Shown: positions 1 through 5,755, counted from the first letter of the stretch. The stretch: 8,299 bases of DNA from Sulfurovum sp. (GCA_021159425.1 JAGGRU010000127.1:1-8299), one strand, 5' to 3'. Program-made: numbers and translations. Notes: generated by a model from the sequence alone, not told the origin.

Positions 1-1099
1 CAGTGTCTGCACCTTTCATATGGCTCTTAAAACCTTTTGACTTGTACTCGAGTGTTACTTTTGTCTCTTTACGTTTTGCAGTAGCTATAGGGAATAAGAC
101 TTCAACAGCTTCTTCTATCATAGCTCCCATATAGATGCCGTCACGTGTAAGTTCCGGCATTTGTACCAGTTCCATGATGCGTTCAATTCCTATGGCAAAA
201 CCAACAGCAGGTGTAGGCTTACCATCTAAGAATTCAACAAGTTTATCGTAACGTCCACCGCCTGCAATGGCTGACTGTGAACCGATCTCATTAGATACAA
301 ATTCAAAAGCAGTTTTATTGTAGTAGTCCAGACCTCTTACAAGATTGGTATCTACTTCATATTTGATTCCGGCATTGTCGAGTAGGGCAGTGAGTTTGTT
401 GAAATCAGAGTCACAGACATCACATAAATTCTTTATGAGTTTTGGGGAGTTGACCAAAAGAGACTGGCAAGTCTGATTTTTACAGTCAAGCACACGGATA
501 GGATTGGTAACTATACGTCTGTTACAGTCTTCACATAGCTCAGATTTTATTTCTGTTAAAAAGCCTACAAGATTTTGCTTGTAGGGAGGCATACATTCAG
601 GGCATCCCAGTGAGTTTATTTGAAGATCAAAGCCTATGCCGAGTGCTTCAAAAATTTGGCTTATCATTGTAATGATGGTAAAATCTTCATAGACAGAAGC
701 TTCGCCAAAACTCTCACAACCAAACTGGTGAAACTCTCTCAAACGACCTTTTTGCGGTCTCTCATAACGAAACATAGGTCCATAGTAGTAAAACTTCTGC
801 TTCATGGGTTGACGGTCAAGTTTGGCAGAGACAAAAGCACGAACAACACCTGCTGTTCCTTCCGGACGCATACAGACATCATTACCCCCTTTGTCTTCAA
901 ACTGATACATCTCTTTACCTACAATGTCAGAACTCTCACCCACAGAGCGTTTGAAAAGTCCTGTCTCTTCAAGAATAGGTGTCTCTATGTAGCTGTATCC
1001 GTATCTTTTTGCTATATCAATAGAAGTTTTAATAATGTGTACAAAGCGTGCACTCTCATCAAAAGTAAGGTCTTTCATACCACGTAGTGGATTTATCAT
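1..1099 (-). CDS. hisS: Histidyl-tRNA synthetase, C-terminus cut off by window edge
   Basis: Class II aminoacyl-tRNA synthetase that charges tRNA-His with histidine in the cytoplasm. The protein opens MINPLRGMKDL, the usual HisRS start. Class II motif 2 is visible around residues 104-125 (FYYYGPMFRYERPQKG, with R111), the histidine-specific GGGRYD signature is at 280-285, and motif 3 (GFAIGIERI, arginine 307) is at 300-308. About 366 codons are present; family members are usually 400-430 residues, so roughly the last 50 residues of the anticodon-binding domain lie beyond position 1. The ATG at 1097-1099 is preceded by AAGGA (1107-1111) seven bases away, a good ribosome binding site. It is the last visible gene of the ubiX-coaD-tmk-hisS series. 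The gap from tmk carries an inverted repeat doublet ending nine bases before the Shine-Dalgarno. Identification is very secure. Confidence 0.97.
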   Translation of the reverse strand, partial: MINPLRGMKDLTFDESARFVHIIKTSIDIAKRYGYSYIETPILEETGLFKRSVGESSDIVGKEMYQFEDKGGNDVCMRPEGTAGVVRAFVSAKLDRQPMKQKFYYYGPMFRYERPQKGRLREFHQFGCESFGEASVYEDFTIITMISQIFEALGIGFDLQINSLGCPECMPPYKQNLVGFLTEIKSELCEDCNRRIVTNPIRVLDCKNQTCQSLLVNSPKLIKNLCDVCDSDFNKLTALLDNAGIKYEVDTNLVRGLDYYNKTAFEFVSNEIGSQSAIAGGGRYDKLVEFLDGKPTPAVGFAIGIERIMELVQMPELTRDGIYMGAMIEEAVEVLFPIATAKRKETKVTLEYKSKGFKSHMKGADT

Positions 1100-1120
1100 T
1101 TGTATTTCCTTGTCAATAAC

Positions 1121-1178
1121 GTAGGGTCGGTTTACCGACCAAAATATAAAATTATAATGGTCGGTAAACCGACCCTAC
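1121..1178. repeat. REP doublet (REPIN-like), family A, copy 1
   Basis: Two perfect 20-bp inverted arms, 1121-1140 (GTAGGGTCGGTTTACCGACC) and its exact reverse complement at 1159-1178, flank an 18-bp spacer made only of A and T. Each arm is itself a palindrome (GGTCGGT-TT-ACCGACC) preceded by a GTAG foot, so single-stranded DNA or RNA can fold into two small hairpins or one long one. GTAG followed by a palindrome, present as a head-to-head pair, is the established architecture of REP sequences and REPINs mobilised by RAYT transposases. It lies between the tmk stop and the hisS ribosome binding site. No target duplication is visible, as expected for this class. The family name is inferred; the structure is seen directly. 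Confidence 0.85.
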
Positions 1179-1207
1179 AAAATATGATATTAATTTAAAT
1201 TGACGAA

Positions 1208-1783
1208 TTATACCTTCAAGTAGGTTAGTATAGATTGATGGATGTTTTCTATGTCATCTGTTGCATCTATAAAAAGGTGAGGGATGCCAAGTTTCAGTAT
1301 ACTTTGTTTCATATGCTCTTGCACGGTAAGCAGGTATTCCAATCCTCTAAGCTCAATGCCATCGAGACTCTTTGCATCCGTTCTTTCTTTAAGTGTTTTC
1401 ATGTCTGTTAAAAATAGAATGACTTTGTCTGGGAAATGTCCTTCAAGTGCAAACTTGTTCAAGTGTACCAGTTCATCAAAGTCAAAGTCACCGTTGGCAA
1501 GGGCATAACCTATGCCCGATAGGAAACCTCTGTCAGAAATGATGATCTTGTCTCTGTTTGGAGAGATGACCTCCTGGTAATGTTCTGCTCTGTCTGCTAG
1601 AAAAAGTAACAGTTCCGCACGTTTGGATGCTAAAGAGTCTGAGAGAAGTATCTCTCTTGCTTTTTTACCAAAAGCTGTACCGCCCGGTTCATGAGTAACT
1701 ATGATTTCAGGATGTTTATCTGCTATCAGATCAATCTGTGTACTTTTCCCACAAGTGTCTATGCCTTCAAACAGTATATACAT
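1208..1783 (-). CDS. tmk: Thymidylate kinase (dTMP kinase)
   Basis: Phosphorylates dTMP to dTDP with ATP, the step joining the de novo and salvage routes to dTTP; cytoplasmic. The 191-residue product has the P-loop GIDTCGKST (residues 7-15), a HEPGGT motif (31-36) where most family members have REPGGT, the catalytic-region DR pair at 84-85, and a LID-like stretch near 131-147. DR is followed by glycine instead of the usual tyrosine. The length is short compared with E. coli (213) but typical for Campylobacterota as I recall. I chose the ATG at 1781-1783 over an in-frame GTG at 1793-1795 because MYILFEGID matches the family N-terminus and because this ATG overlaps the coaD stop by one base (TAATG). 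With no convincing Shine-Dalgarno of its own, it is probably translated by coupling to coaD. Confidence 0.96.
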   Translation of the reverse strand: MYILFEGIDTCGKSTQIDLIADKHPEIIVTHEPGGTAFGKKAREILLSDSLASKRAELLLFLADRAEHYQEVISPNRDKIIISDRGFLSGIGYALANGDFDFDELVHLNKFALEGHFPDKVILFLTDMKTLKERTDAKSLDGIELRGLEYLLTVQEHMKQSILKLGIPHLFIDATDDIENIHQSILTYLKV

Positions 1784-2256
1784 TATCGTAAACACTTTAT
1801 GAGTTTAAGGGCATCAGCCGGAACAAGGTGTTCTACTTTTCCATCAAAATTTAAAATGGAACGAACCACAGAAGAGCTTACAAAAGCATGCTCAAGACTG
1901 GGCATAAGATAGACAGTTTCCAACTCTTTTTTGAGTGAAGCATTGGCATACCCCATTTGCAGTTCATATTCAAAGTCAGAGACTGCTCTCAGACCTCTTA
2001 TAACGATATTTGCATCAAGTTTGTCAGAGAGGTCAACAAGTAAAGAGTGAAAGCCTATCACTTTTATTTTAGGAAAGTCTTTGGTAGCTACTTCTACCAT
2101 CTCTATTCGCTGTTCAAGTGTAAACATAGGTTTCTTTGCTTCAGAATCAGCTACGGCTACGATGATCTCATCAAACATTTTACAGGCACGTTTAATGATG
2201 TCTAAATGTCCATTGGTGATAGGGTCAAATGTCCCTGGATAAATTGCGCGTCTCAT
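1783..2256 (-). CDS. coaD: Phosphopantetheine adenylyltransferase (PPAT)
   Basis: Catalyses the penultimate step of coenzyme A synthesis, transferring AMP from ATP to 4'-phosphopantetheine to give dephospho-CoA. The 157-residue protein is full length for the family. It shows the nucleotidyltransferase N-terminus YPGTFDPITNGH with the TNGH signature (residues 14-17), the substrate-binding IRGLRAVSDFEYE segment (87-97), and the C-terminal FVSSSVVR motif (125-132) that contacts ATP phosphates. The ATG at 2254-2256 has AAGGA at 2266-2270, nine bases upstream. The stop codon overlaps the tmk start. The gene is separated from ubiX by 105 bases, most of which is a REP doublet whose edge lies five bases from the Shine-Dalgarno. 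Confidence 0.97.
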   Translation of the reverse strand: MRRAIYPGTFDPITNGHLDIIKRACKMFDEIIVAVADSEAKKPMFTLEQRIEMVEVATKDFPKIKVIGFHSLLVDLSDKLDANIVIRGLRAVSDFEYELQMGYANASLKKELETVYLMPSLEHAFVSSSVVRSILNFDGKVEHLVPADALKLIKCLR

Positions 2257-2275
2257 TTATGAAAATCCTTTTTCT

Positions 2276-2344
2276 GTAGGGTCGGTTTACCGACCAATAG
2301 ATTTTGTCTGCCATTATATATGATGGTCGGTAAACCGACCCTAC
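2276..2344. repeat. REP doublet (REPIN-like), family A, copy 2
   Basis: The 20-bp arm at 2276-2295 is identical, base for base, to the arm of the doublet at 1121-1140, and its exact reverse complement is at 2325-2344. The spacer is 29 bp (2296-2324), longer than in copy 1 and mostly different, though both spacers start with AA and end in AT next to an A/T-rich stretch. Conserved arms with a drifting spacer fit a REPIN family rather than a local duplication, which would also have copied the spacer. It occupies most of the gap between the ubiX stop and the coaD ribosome binding site, so the presumed ubiX-coaD transcript would include it. Confidence 0.85.
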
Positions 2345-2361
2345 GTGAAGTTCTATACATG

Positions 2362-2895
2362 CTATCCTTCCCATCTTTCATAAAGGTTATTCTCTATTCC
2401 CAGTACGTCATACCATTTTCCAATGATGAATTTTTCCATCTCTTCAAGACTTGAAGATTCAGAATAATACCCCATAACCGGTGGTGCAACGATGACACCT
2501 AAAGCAGCCAACTTCTGCATATTTTCCAAAGCAATGGCTGAAAAAGGCAACTCTCTTGGAGCAAGAAGCAGTTTCTTTTGCTCTTTAAGTGCAACTGCTG
2601 CTACACGTGTAGGTAAATTATCTGATATACCACATGCAATTTTTGCCAAAGTATTCATAGAACAAGGTATGATCGCAGTGGCATCCACTCTGAATGACCC
2701 TGATGATATAGAAGCTGCAATATTCTCAGAGGAGTGTAAAGTCACTTGTTTGTTTTCAAAAGACTCTACAGTAATTGCATTGTCTGAGACTACTATATGT
2801 ACTTCTATATGCTCAGGTAGGTAGTCTATAAACTTTTTACCGAGCTGAACACCCGATGCACCTGTAATTGCTACGACTAATTTACGAATCAGCAT
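2362..2895 (-). CDS. ubiX: Flavin prenyltransferase UbiX
   Basis: UbiX-family enzymes join dimethylallyl phosphate to reduced FMN, making the prenylated FMN cofactor that UbiD-type decarboxylases need, for example in quinone synthesis. The 177-residue product has the flavin-binding TGASG near the N-terminus (residues 11-15), the family block IPCSMNTLAKIACGISDNL (76-94), the RELPFSAI segment (114-121) and the characteristic C-terminal helix FIIGKWYDVLGI (156-167). It is slightly shorter than the usual 185-200 residues. The ATG at 2893-2895 has only a weak AGAAG-like ribosome binding site. It is the first gene of the minus-strand cluster. No UbiD partner is visible here. In several Campylobacterota flgA is upstream of this gene, from memory; here tRNA genes take that place. 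Confidence 0.95.
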   Translation of the reverse strand: MLIRKLVVAITGASGVQLGKKFIDYLPEHIEVHIVVSDNAITVESFENKQVTLHSSENIAASISSGSFRVDATAIIPCSMNTLAKIACGISDNLPTRVAAVALKEQKKLLLAPRELPFSAIALENMQKLAALGVIVAPPVMGYYSESSSLEEMEKFIIGKWYDVLGIENNLYERWEG

Positions 2896-2958
2896 TTAGT
2901 GCTTCTCTTGCACTGTATTTTAACACTTGTCATCTATTACCTTATTTTTCAACTCTCG

Positions 2959-2979
2959 TTCCCATCGTCCCGATGGGAA
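2959..2979. repeat. Palindrome resembling a dispersed extragenic repeat
   Basis: A perfect 9-bp inverted repeat, TTCCCATCG (2959-2967) and CGATGGGAA (2971-2979), encloses a three-base loop TCC. The surrounding sequence is clearly more G+C-rich than the A/T-rich gap around it. The flanks read CTCG before and TGCAT after. It resembles the GTTCCCA...TGGGAATGC palindromes I remember from many environmental proteobacterial genomes, but I cannot confirm that here. It has no GTAG foot, is single rather than paired, and has no T-tract on the minus strand, so it is neither a REPIN of the type seen elsewhere in this window nor a standard terminator for the tRNA transcript. It would sit at the very start of the ubiX mRNA if the predicted promoter is right. 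Confidence 0.6.
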
Positions 2980-2989
2980 TGCATAAAGG

Positions 2990-2995
2990 ATTATA
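2990..2995 (-). promoter_or_regulatory. Candidate -10 box for the ubiX-coaD-tmk-hisS transcript
   Basis: On the minus strand this reads TATAAT preceded by TTTTGT in an A/T-rich stretch, matching the strong -10 and weak -35 style of Campylobacterota housekeeping promoters. Transcription would start near 2983, giving a leader of about 88 bases before ubiX with the 2959-2979 hairpin at its extreme 5' end. A second TATAAT on the same strand lies at 3019-3024, just after tRNA-Gly, and could serve instead. Read-through from the tRNA genes is also possible because no clear terminator separates them. Confidence 0.45.
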
Positions 2996-3043
2996 ACAAA
3001 AGTATTTAAGAGTTTAGAATTATATAAGGAAGTGATTATGTTA

Positions 3044-3119
3044 TGGAGCGGGCGAAGGGATTCGAACCCTCGACAGCCTGCTTGGAAGGCAGGAACTCTA
3101 GCCACTGAGCTACGCCCGC
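3044..3119 (-). tRNA. tRNA-Gly (anticodon TCC)
   Basis: A complete 76-base tRNA cloverleaf can be drawn on the minus strand. The acceptor arms GCGGGCG (3113-3119) and CGCCCGC (3048-3054) pair fully and are followed by TCCA, so the CCA end is encoded. The anticodon stem CCTGC/GCAGG encloses the loop CTTCCAA with anticodon TCC at 3084-3086, which reads GGA and GGG/GGN glycine codons. The T-arm GAGGG-TTCGAAT-CCCTT is standard with one G-T pair. It lies 69 bases downstream of tRNA-Leu on the same strand and was probably transcribed with it. Confidence 0.96.
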
Positions 3120-3166
3120 AAAGTGGTCTTTTTGTGGTACTTATAGTAATATGTTAGGTGATAAAG

Positions 3167-3180
3167 CTCGTAAATACGAG
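3167..3180. repeat. Small hairpin between the two tRNA genes
   Basis: CTCGTA (3167-3172) and TACGAG (3175-3180) form a perfect 6-bp stem with a two-base AA centre. The stem can be extended by AAG/CTT across one bulged G. It lies eight bases past the 3' end of tRNA-Leu on the minus strand and has no following T-run. It could be a processing signal for the tRNA precursor or a weak attenuator; the sequence does not decide. Confidence 0.35.
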
Positions 3181-3188
3181 GCTTAAAG

Positions 3189-3273
3189 TGGTACCGCAGG
3201 TCGGATTCGAACCGACACGCCCTAAAGCAGAAGATTTTGAGTCTACCAAGTCTACCAGTTCCATCACTGCGGC
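3189..3273 (-). tRNA. tRNA-Leu (anticodon CAA)
   Basis: An 85-base class II tRNA on the minus strand. Acceptor arms GCCGCAG and CTGCGGT (3193-3199) pair with a terminal G-T, as in several bacterial leucine tRNAs, and ACCA follows (3189-3192), so CCA is encoded. The D-arm contains TGGTAGAC, the anticodon loop CTCAAAA holds CAA (3237-3239, reading UUG), a long variable arm follows, and the T-arm GTCGG-TTCGAAT-CCGAC is perfect. The anticodon stem GTAGA/TCTTC has one T-T mismatch at its second pair, which is unusual but does not break the fold. Confidence 0.95.
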
Positions 3274-3285
3274 ATACATATTGAA

Positions 3286-3305
3286 ATGTAGATGGAATTC
3301 TACAT
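3286..3305. promoter_or_regulatory. Hairpin or dyad in the tRNA-Leu leader
   Basis: ATGTAGA (3286-3292) and TCTACAT (3299-3305) form a perfect 7-bp inverted repeat around six bases, ending 12 bases before the 5' end of tRNA-Leu. On the minus strand a TAGAAT hexamer (3297-3302) overlaps it and could be a -10 box, in which case the dyad might be a protein site. If transcription starts further upstream it would instead fold in the precursor leader removed by RNase P. Function is not shown by the sequence. Confidence 0.35.
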
Positions 3306-3352
3306 ATTAAGTGCTTAAACATCGTTTAGAATAGTGCTAAAACAGAATTTTA

Positions 3353-3365
3353 TGTCAATTTGACA
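3353..3365. promoter_or_regulatory. TGTCAA-T-TTGACA dyad, back-to-back -35-like hexamers
   Basis: A perfect 6-bp inverted repeat with one central base gives a consensus TTGACA on each strand in the divergent gap between the tRNAs and ftsK. On the minus strand TTGACA is followed after 19 bases by TATTCT (3328-3333), a possible but over-spaced tRNA promoter. On the plus strand the best -10 (3396-3401) is 30 bases away, too far to use this -35. It may therefore be half promoter and half coincidence, or an operator. Confidence 0.35.
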
Positions 3366-3395
3366 GTTTTTAATAGCCCACTAAACTTTATTCGT

Positions 3396-3401
3396 TATAA
3401 T
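3396..3401 (+). promoter_or_regulatory. Candidate ftsK promoter -10 box
   Basis: A perfect TATAAT inside CGTTATAATATC, preceded by an A/T-rich stretch and no good -35 at the usual spacing, is the style of Campylobacterota housekeeping promoters. Transcription would begin near 3408, leaving a leader of about 25 bases before the TTG start of ftsK. Confidence 0.55.
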
Positions 3402-3420
3402 ATCTTCATTAATTAATATC

Positions 3421-3424
3421 AAGG
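3421..3424 (+). promoter_or_regulatory. Ribosome binding site that sets the TTG start of ftsK
   Basis: AAGG lies eight bases before the TTG at 3433-3435. No in-frame ATG exists before the fourth membrane segment, so this modest Shine-Dalgarno with a TTG codon is the only sensible start that keeps the N-terminal membrane domain. Confidence 0.6.
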
Positions 3425-3432
3425 TTTTATTT

Positions 3433-5652
3433 TTGAAAATTTCACTTATCATCATTGCCATACTTTTTATTTATGGTGCCTTCGCAACACTATTTCATGA
3501 TGCAGCTTTGGCAGGGAATGTCGGGAAGATAGTAGGGGATACCAATATTCATCTTTTTGGATATTTTGCGTATATCAATATTTTAATTCTTTTTTATCCA
3601 CTCTATAAACTATACAGCGATGCCTCAGTACGAAAAAATATTGATTTTTACTTAGGGTGGATACTCTTTTTCATTGCGGCAGTACTGTTTGAATCTTTAG
3701 TTTTAGAACTGAAAAATGCAGGGTTCATTGGTAATCAGATCGTTGAATTCTTACAGCCTCTCATAGGACAGGCAGGGCTTTGGCTGCTCTGGTTAATGAT
3801 CATATCACTCTCTTTGGTATTTATTGTAGATGATGATTTCTCTTTTAAAGAGATGATACGGGGCGTCTCTCTGCCCAAACATCTTAAGAAGAAAGAAAAA
3901 ACCAAAACAGAGAGTAAATTTTTTACCAATTTAGGATCTACCCTAAAGAGAATATTTAAAAATCCTTTCTCTTCTCCTGCATTGGAAGATGAGATGATGC
4001 CGGTGCTGGATGAAGAAGTAAAGCCTAAGAAAAGAACGAGAGCAAAACCAGCTACAAGAAAAACCCGTGCGAAAAAAGAGATAAAAGAAGTAGAAGAGTT
4101 AGATGATCCTGTACTTCAGGAGATAGAAGAGCTTGAAGAAAAAATGATCAAATCTGTCACTAAAACCACAAGCAATAAAAATGTAGAGATCGTCTCTGAA
4201 TTAGCGGAAAACTCTAAGTTACTTAATGAGATGGAAAAAGGTGCAGTTGCAAAACCTAAGAATTTTAAACTGCCTAAAATTGACTTCCTGCAGAAAGCAC
4301 CTAAAGCAACAAAAAAAGTCAATGAAGCAGAGATCGACCAAAAGATCGACGACCTTATGGCAAAACTTCAGCAGTTTAGAATAGATGGTGAAGTGGTCCG
4401 TACCTATTCCGGTCCTTTGGTTACGACGTTTGAGTTTAAGCCTGCACCCAATGTAAAAGTTTCGAAAATACTTGGTTTGCAGGATGATCTTGCTATGGCT
4501 CTTTCTGCAGAGACCATTCGTATTCAGGCACCGATTCCCGGGCGTGATGTAGTAGGGATAGAAATACCAAATGCAAACATCGATACTATTTATCTACGAG
4601 ATATTTTGGAGAGCGATATTTTCAAAGAGTCAAAGTCGAATTTAACAGTAGCATTGGGTAAAGATATTGTGGGAAATCCTTTTGTCACAGACATTAAAAA
4701 GCTCCCGCATTTACTTATAGCAGGTACAACCGGTTCGGGAAAATCCGTAGGGATCAATGCCATGATACTCTCTTTACTGTATCGTAACGATCCGGAGCAC
4801 TTAAAACTTATGCTTATTGACCCTAAGATGCTTGAATTTGCTGCTTATGAAGATATTCCTCATCTTATTACGCCTGTGATCACTGAGCCGGCTAAAGCTA
4901 TTGCAGCACTTGCCAATATGGTTGGAGAAATGGAACGACGTTATAGGCTGATGGCGGATGCACGTACAAAAAACATAGAAAATTATAATGAAAAAATGAA
5001 GAAAACAGGTGAGGAAGCGTTCCCTTACATCGTTGTTGTCATCGATGAGTTGGCAGACCTTATGATGAGTGGGGGAAAAGAAGTAGAGCTAAGCATAGCA
5101 AGACTTGCTCAGAAATCACGTGCCTGTGGTATCCACTTGATTGTTGCTACACAAAGACCATCTGTTGATGTTGTGACAGGAATGATCAAAGCCAATTTGC
5201 CGTCCAGACTTTCCTACCGTGTAGGTTCACGCATAGACTCCAAAGTGATTTTAGATGCTATGGGTGCAGACTCACTGTTGGGGCGAGGTGATGGACTTTT
5301 CACACCTCCCGGTTCAACAGGTCTGGTTCGTATACATGCGCCATGGAACACAGAAGAAGAAATAGAAGAGGTCGTGGAATTTATTAAAGCACAGCGTGCC
5401 CCTGAGTATGATGAGTCTTATCTTGTTCATGGCGGGTCTGCAGGTGGTGGAGATAATGACTCTGATATTGAGCTGGACTCACTTTTTGAAGATGCAAAGC
5501 AGGTAGTGTTGAATGACCAGAAAACGTCTATTTCATACCTTCAGCGTAAGCTTCAAATAGGGTATAACCGTTCTGCAAATATTATAGAACAGCTTGAGGC
5601 AAAAGGAGTACTCTCAGCACCCAATACAAAAGGTAACAGAGAAATTCTGTAG
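3433..5652 (+). CDS. ftsK: DNA translocase FtsK/SpoIIIE family
   Basis: Membrane-anchored DNA motor that pumps chromosome ends through the closing septum and supports dimer resolution by Xer recombination. The 739-residue protein is near SpoIIIE size (about 790) and far shorter than E. coli FtsK because its linker is short. Four hydrophobic segments are visible (about residues 3-21, 41-61, 71-90, 114-132), followed by a charged linker (about 133-300) with a lysine/arginine-rich patch near 197-218 and an acidic, glutamate-rich stretch after it. The RecA-like motor has Walker A GTTGSGKS (431-438), Walker B IVVVIDEL (D538, E539) and the conserved ATQRPSVDVVTG segment. The C-terminal winged-helix gamma domain (about 677-739), which reads oriented DNA motifs, is complete. 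Translation begins at TTG. The stop codon TAG is part of the GTAG foot of a downstream repeat doublet. No Xer gene is nearby. Confidence 0.97.
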   Translation: MKISLIIIAILFIYGAFATLFHDAALAGNVGKIVGDTNIHLFGYFAYINILILFYPLYKLYSDASVRKNIDFYLGWILFFIAAVLFESLVLELKNAGFIGNQIVEFLQPLIGQAGLWLLWLMIISLSLVFIVDDDFSFKEMIRGVSLPKHLKKKEKTKTESKFFTNLGSTLKRIFKNPFSSPALEDEMMPVLDEEVKPKKRTRAKPATRKTRAKKEIKEVEELDDPVLQEIEELEEKMIKSVTKTTSNKNVEIVSELAENSKLLNEMEKGAVAKPKNFKLPKIDFLQKAPKATKKVNEAEIDQKIDDLMAKLQQFRIDGEVVRTYSGPLVTTFEFKPAPNVKVSKILGLQDDLAMALSAETIRIQAPIPGRDVVGIEIPNANIDTIYLRDILESDIFKESKSNLTVALGKDIVGNPFVTDIKKLPHLLIAGTTGSGKSVGINAMILSLLYRNDPEHLKLMLIDPKMLEFAAYEDIPHLITPVITEPAKAIAALANMVGEMERRYRLMADARTKNIENYNEKMKKTGEEAFPYIVVVIDELADLMMSGGKEVELSIARLAQKSRACGIHLIVATQRPSVDVVTGMIKANLPSRLSYRVGSRIDSKVILDAMGADSLLGRGDGLFTPPGSTGLVRIHAPWNTEEEIEEVVEFIKAQRAPEYDESYLVHGGSAGGGDNDSDIELDSLFEDAKQVVLNDQKTSISYLQRKLQIGYNRSANIIEQLEAKGVLSAPNTKGNREIL

Positions 5653-5755
5653 GTTTGGCACTGCCAAACGTTTAGAGGAAATTCAAACTCTAATCACAAC
5701 TTAAACCACCCAGTATCCAAAACTGAGATTTGACGTTTGGCAGTGCCAAACCTAC
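5649..5755. repeat. REP doublet (REPIN-like), family B, overlapping the ftsK stop
   Basis: Perfect 23-bp inverted arms at 5649-5671 and 5733-5755 flank a 61-bp spacer. Each arm is a GTAG foot plus the palindrome GTTTGGCA-C-TGCCAAAC and a trailing GT. The grammar is the same as in the doublets at 1121 and 2276 but the palindrome sequence is unrelated, so this is a second family. The spacer carries its own 6-bp inverted repeat, TTAGAG (5672-5677) and CTCTAA (5688-5693). The left GTAG overlaps the end of ftsK and provides its TAG stop codon (5650-5652). No flanking direct duplication is seen. A MITE with long terminal repeats is the alternative reading, but self-palindromic arms with GTAG feet favour the REP class. 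Confidence 0.82.

Noticed and set aside
620..1087. Plus-strand frame of 155 residues
   Set aside because: It lies entirely antisense to hisS, whose motifs are unmistakable, and has no recognisable domain.
1121..1178. Doublet as an intrinsic terminator after tmk
   Set aside because: There is no T-run directly after either stem on the minus strand, and hisS follows closely on the same strand, so termination is not the simplest reading.
1793..1795. GTG start for tmk, four codons upstream
   Set aside because: The TAATG overlap with coaD and the family N-terminus MYILFEGID favour the ATG at 1781-1783.
1121..2344. The two family A doublets as the ends of a composite transposon or as a minimal CRISPR array
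   Set aside because: The interval holds intact core genes tmk and coaD in their usual order, and there are only two inverted doublets with dissimilar spacers, no array and no cas genes.
2920..3322. Two minus-strand reading frames of 61 and 70 residues across the tRNA genes
   Set aside because: They are translations of the tRNA genes themselves; the RVPAFQAGCRGFESLR-type peptide is a well-known artefact of tRNA-Gly.
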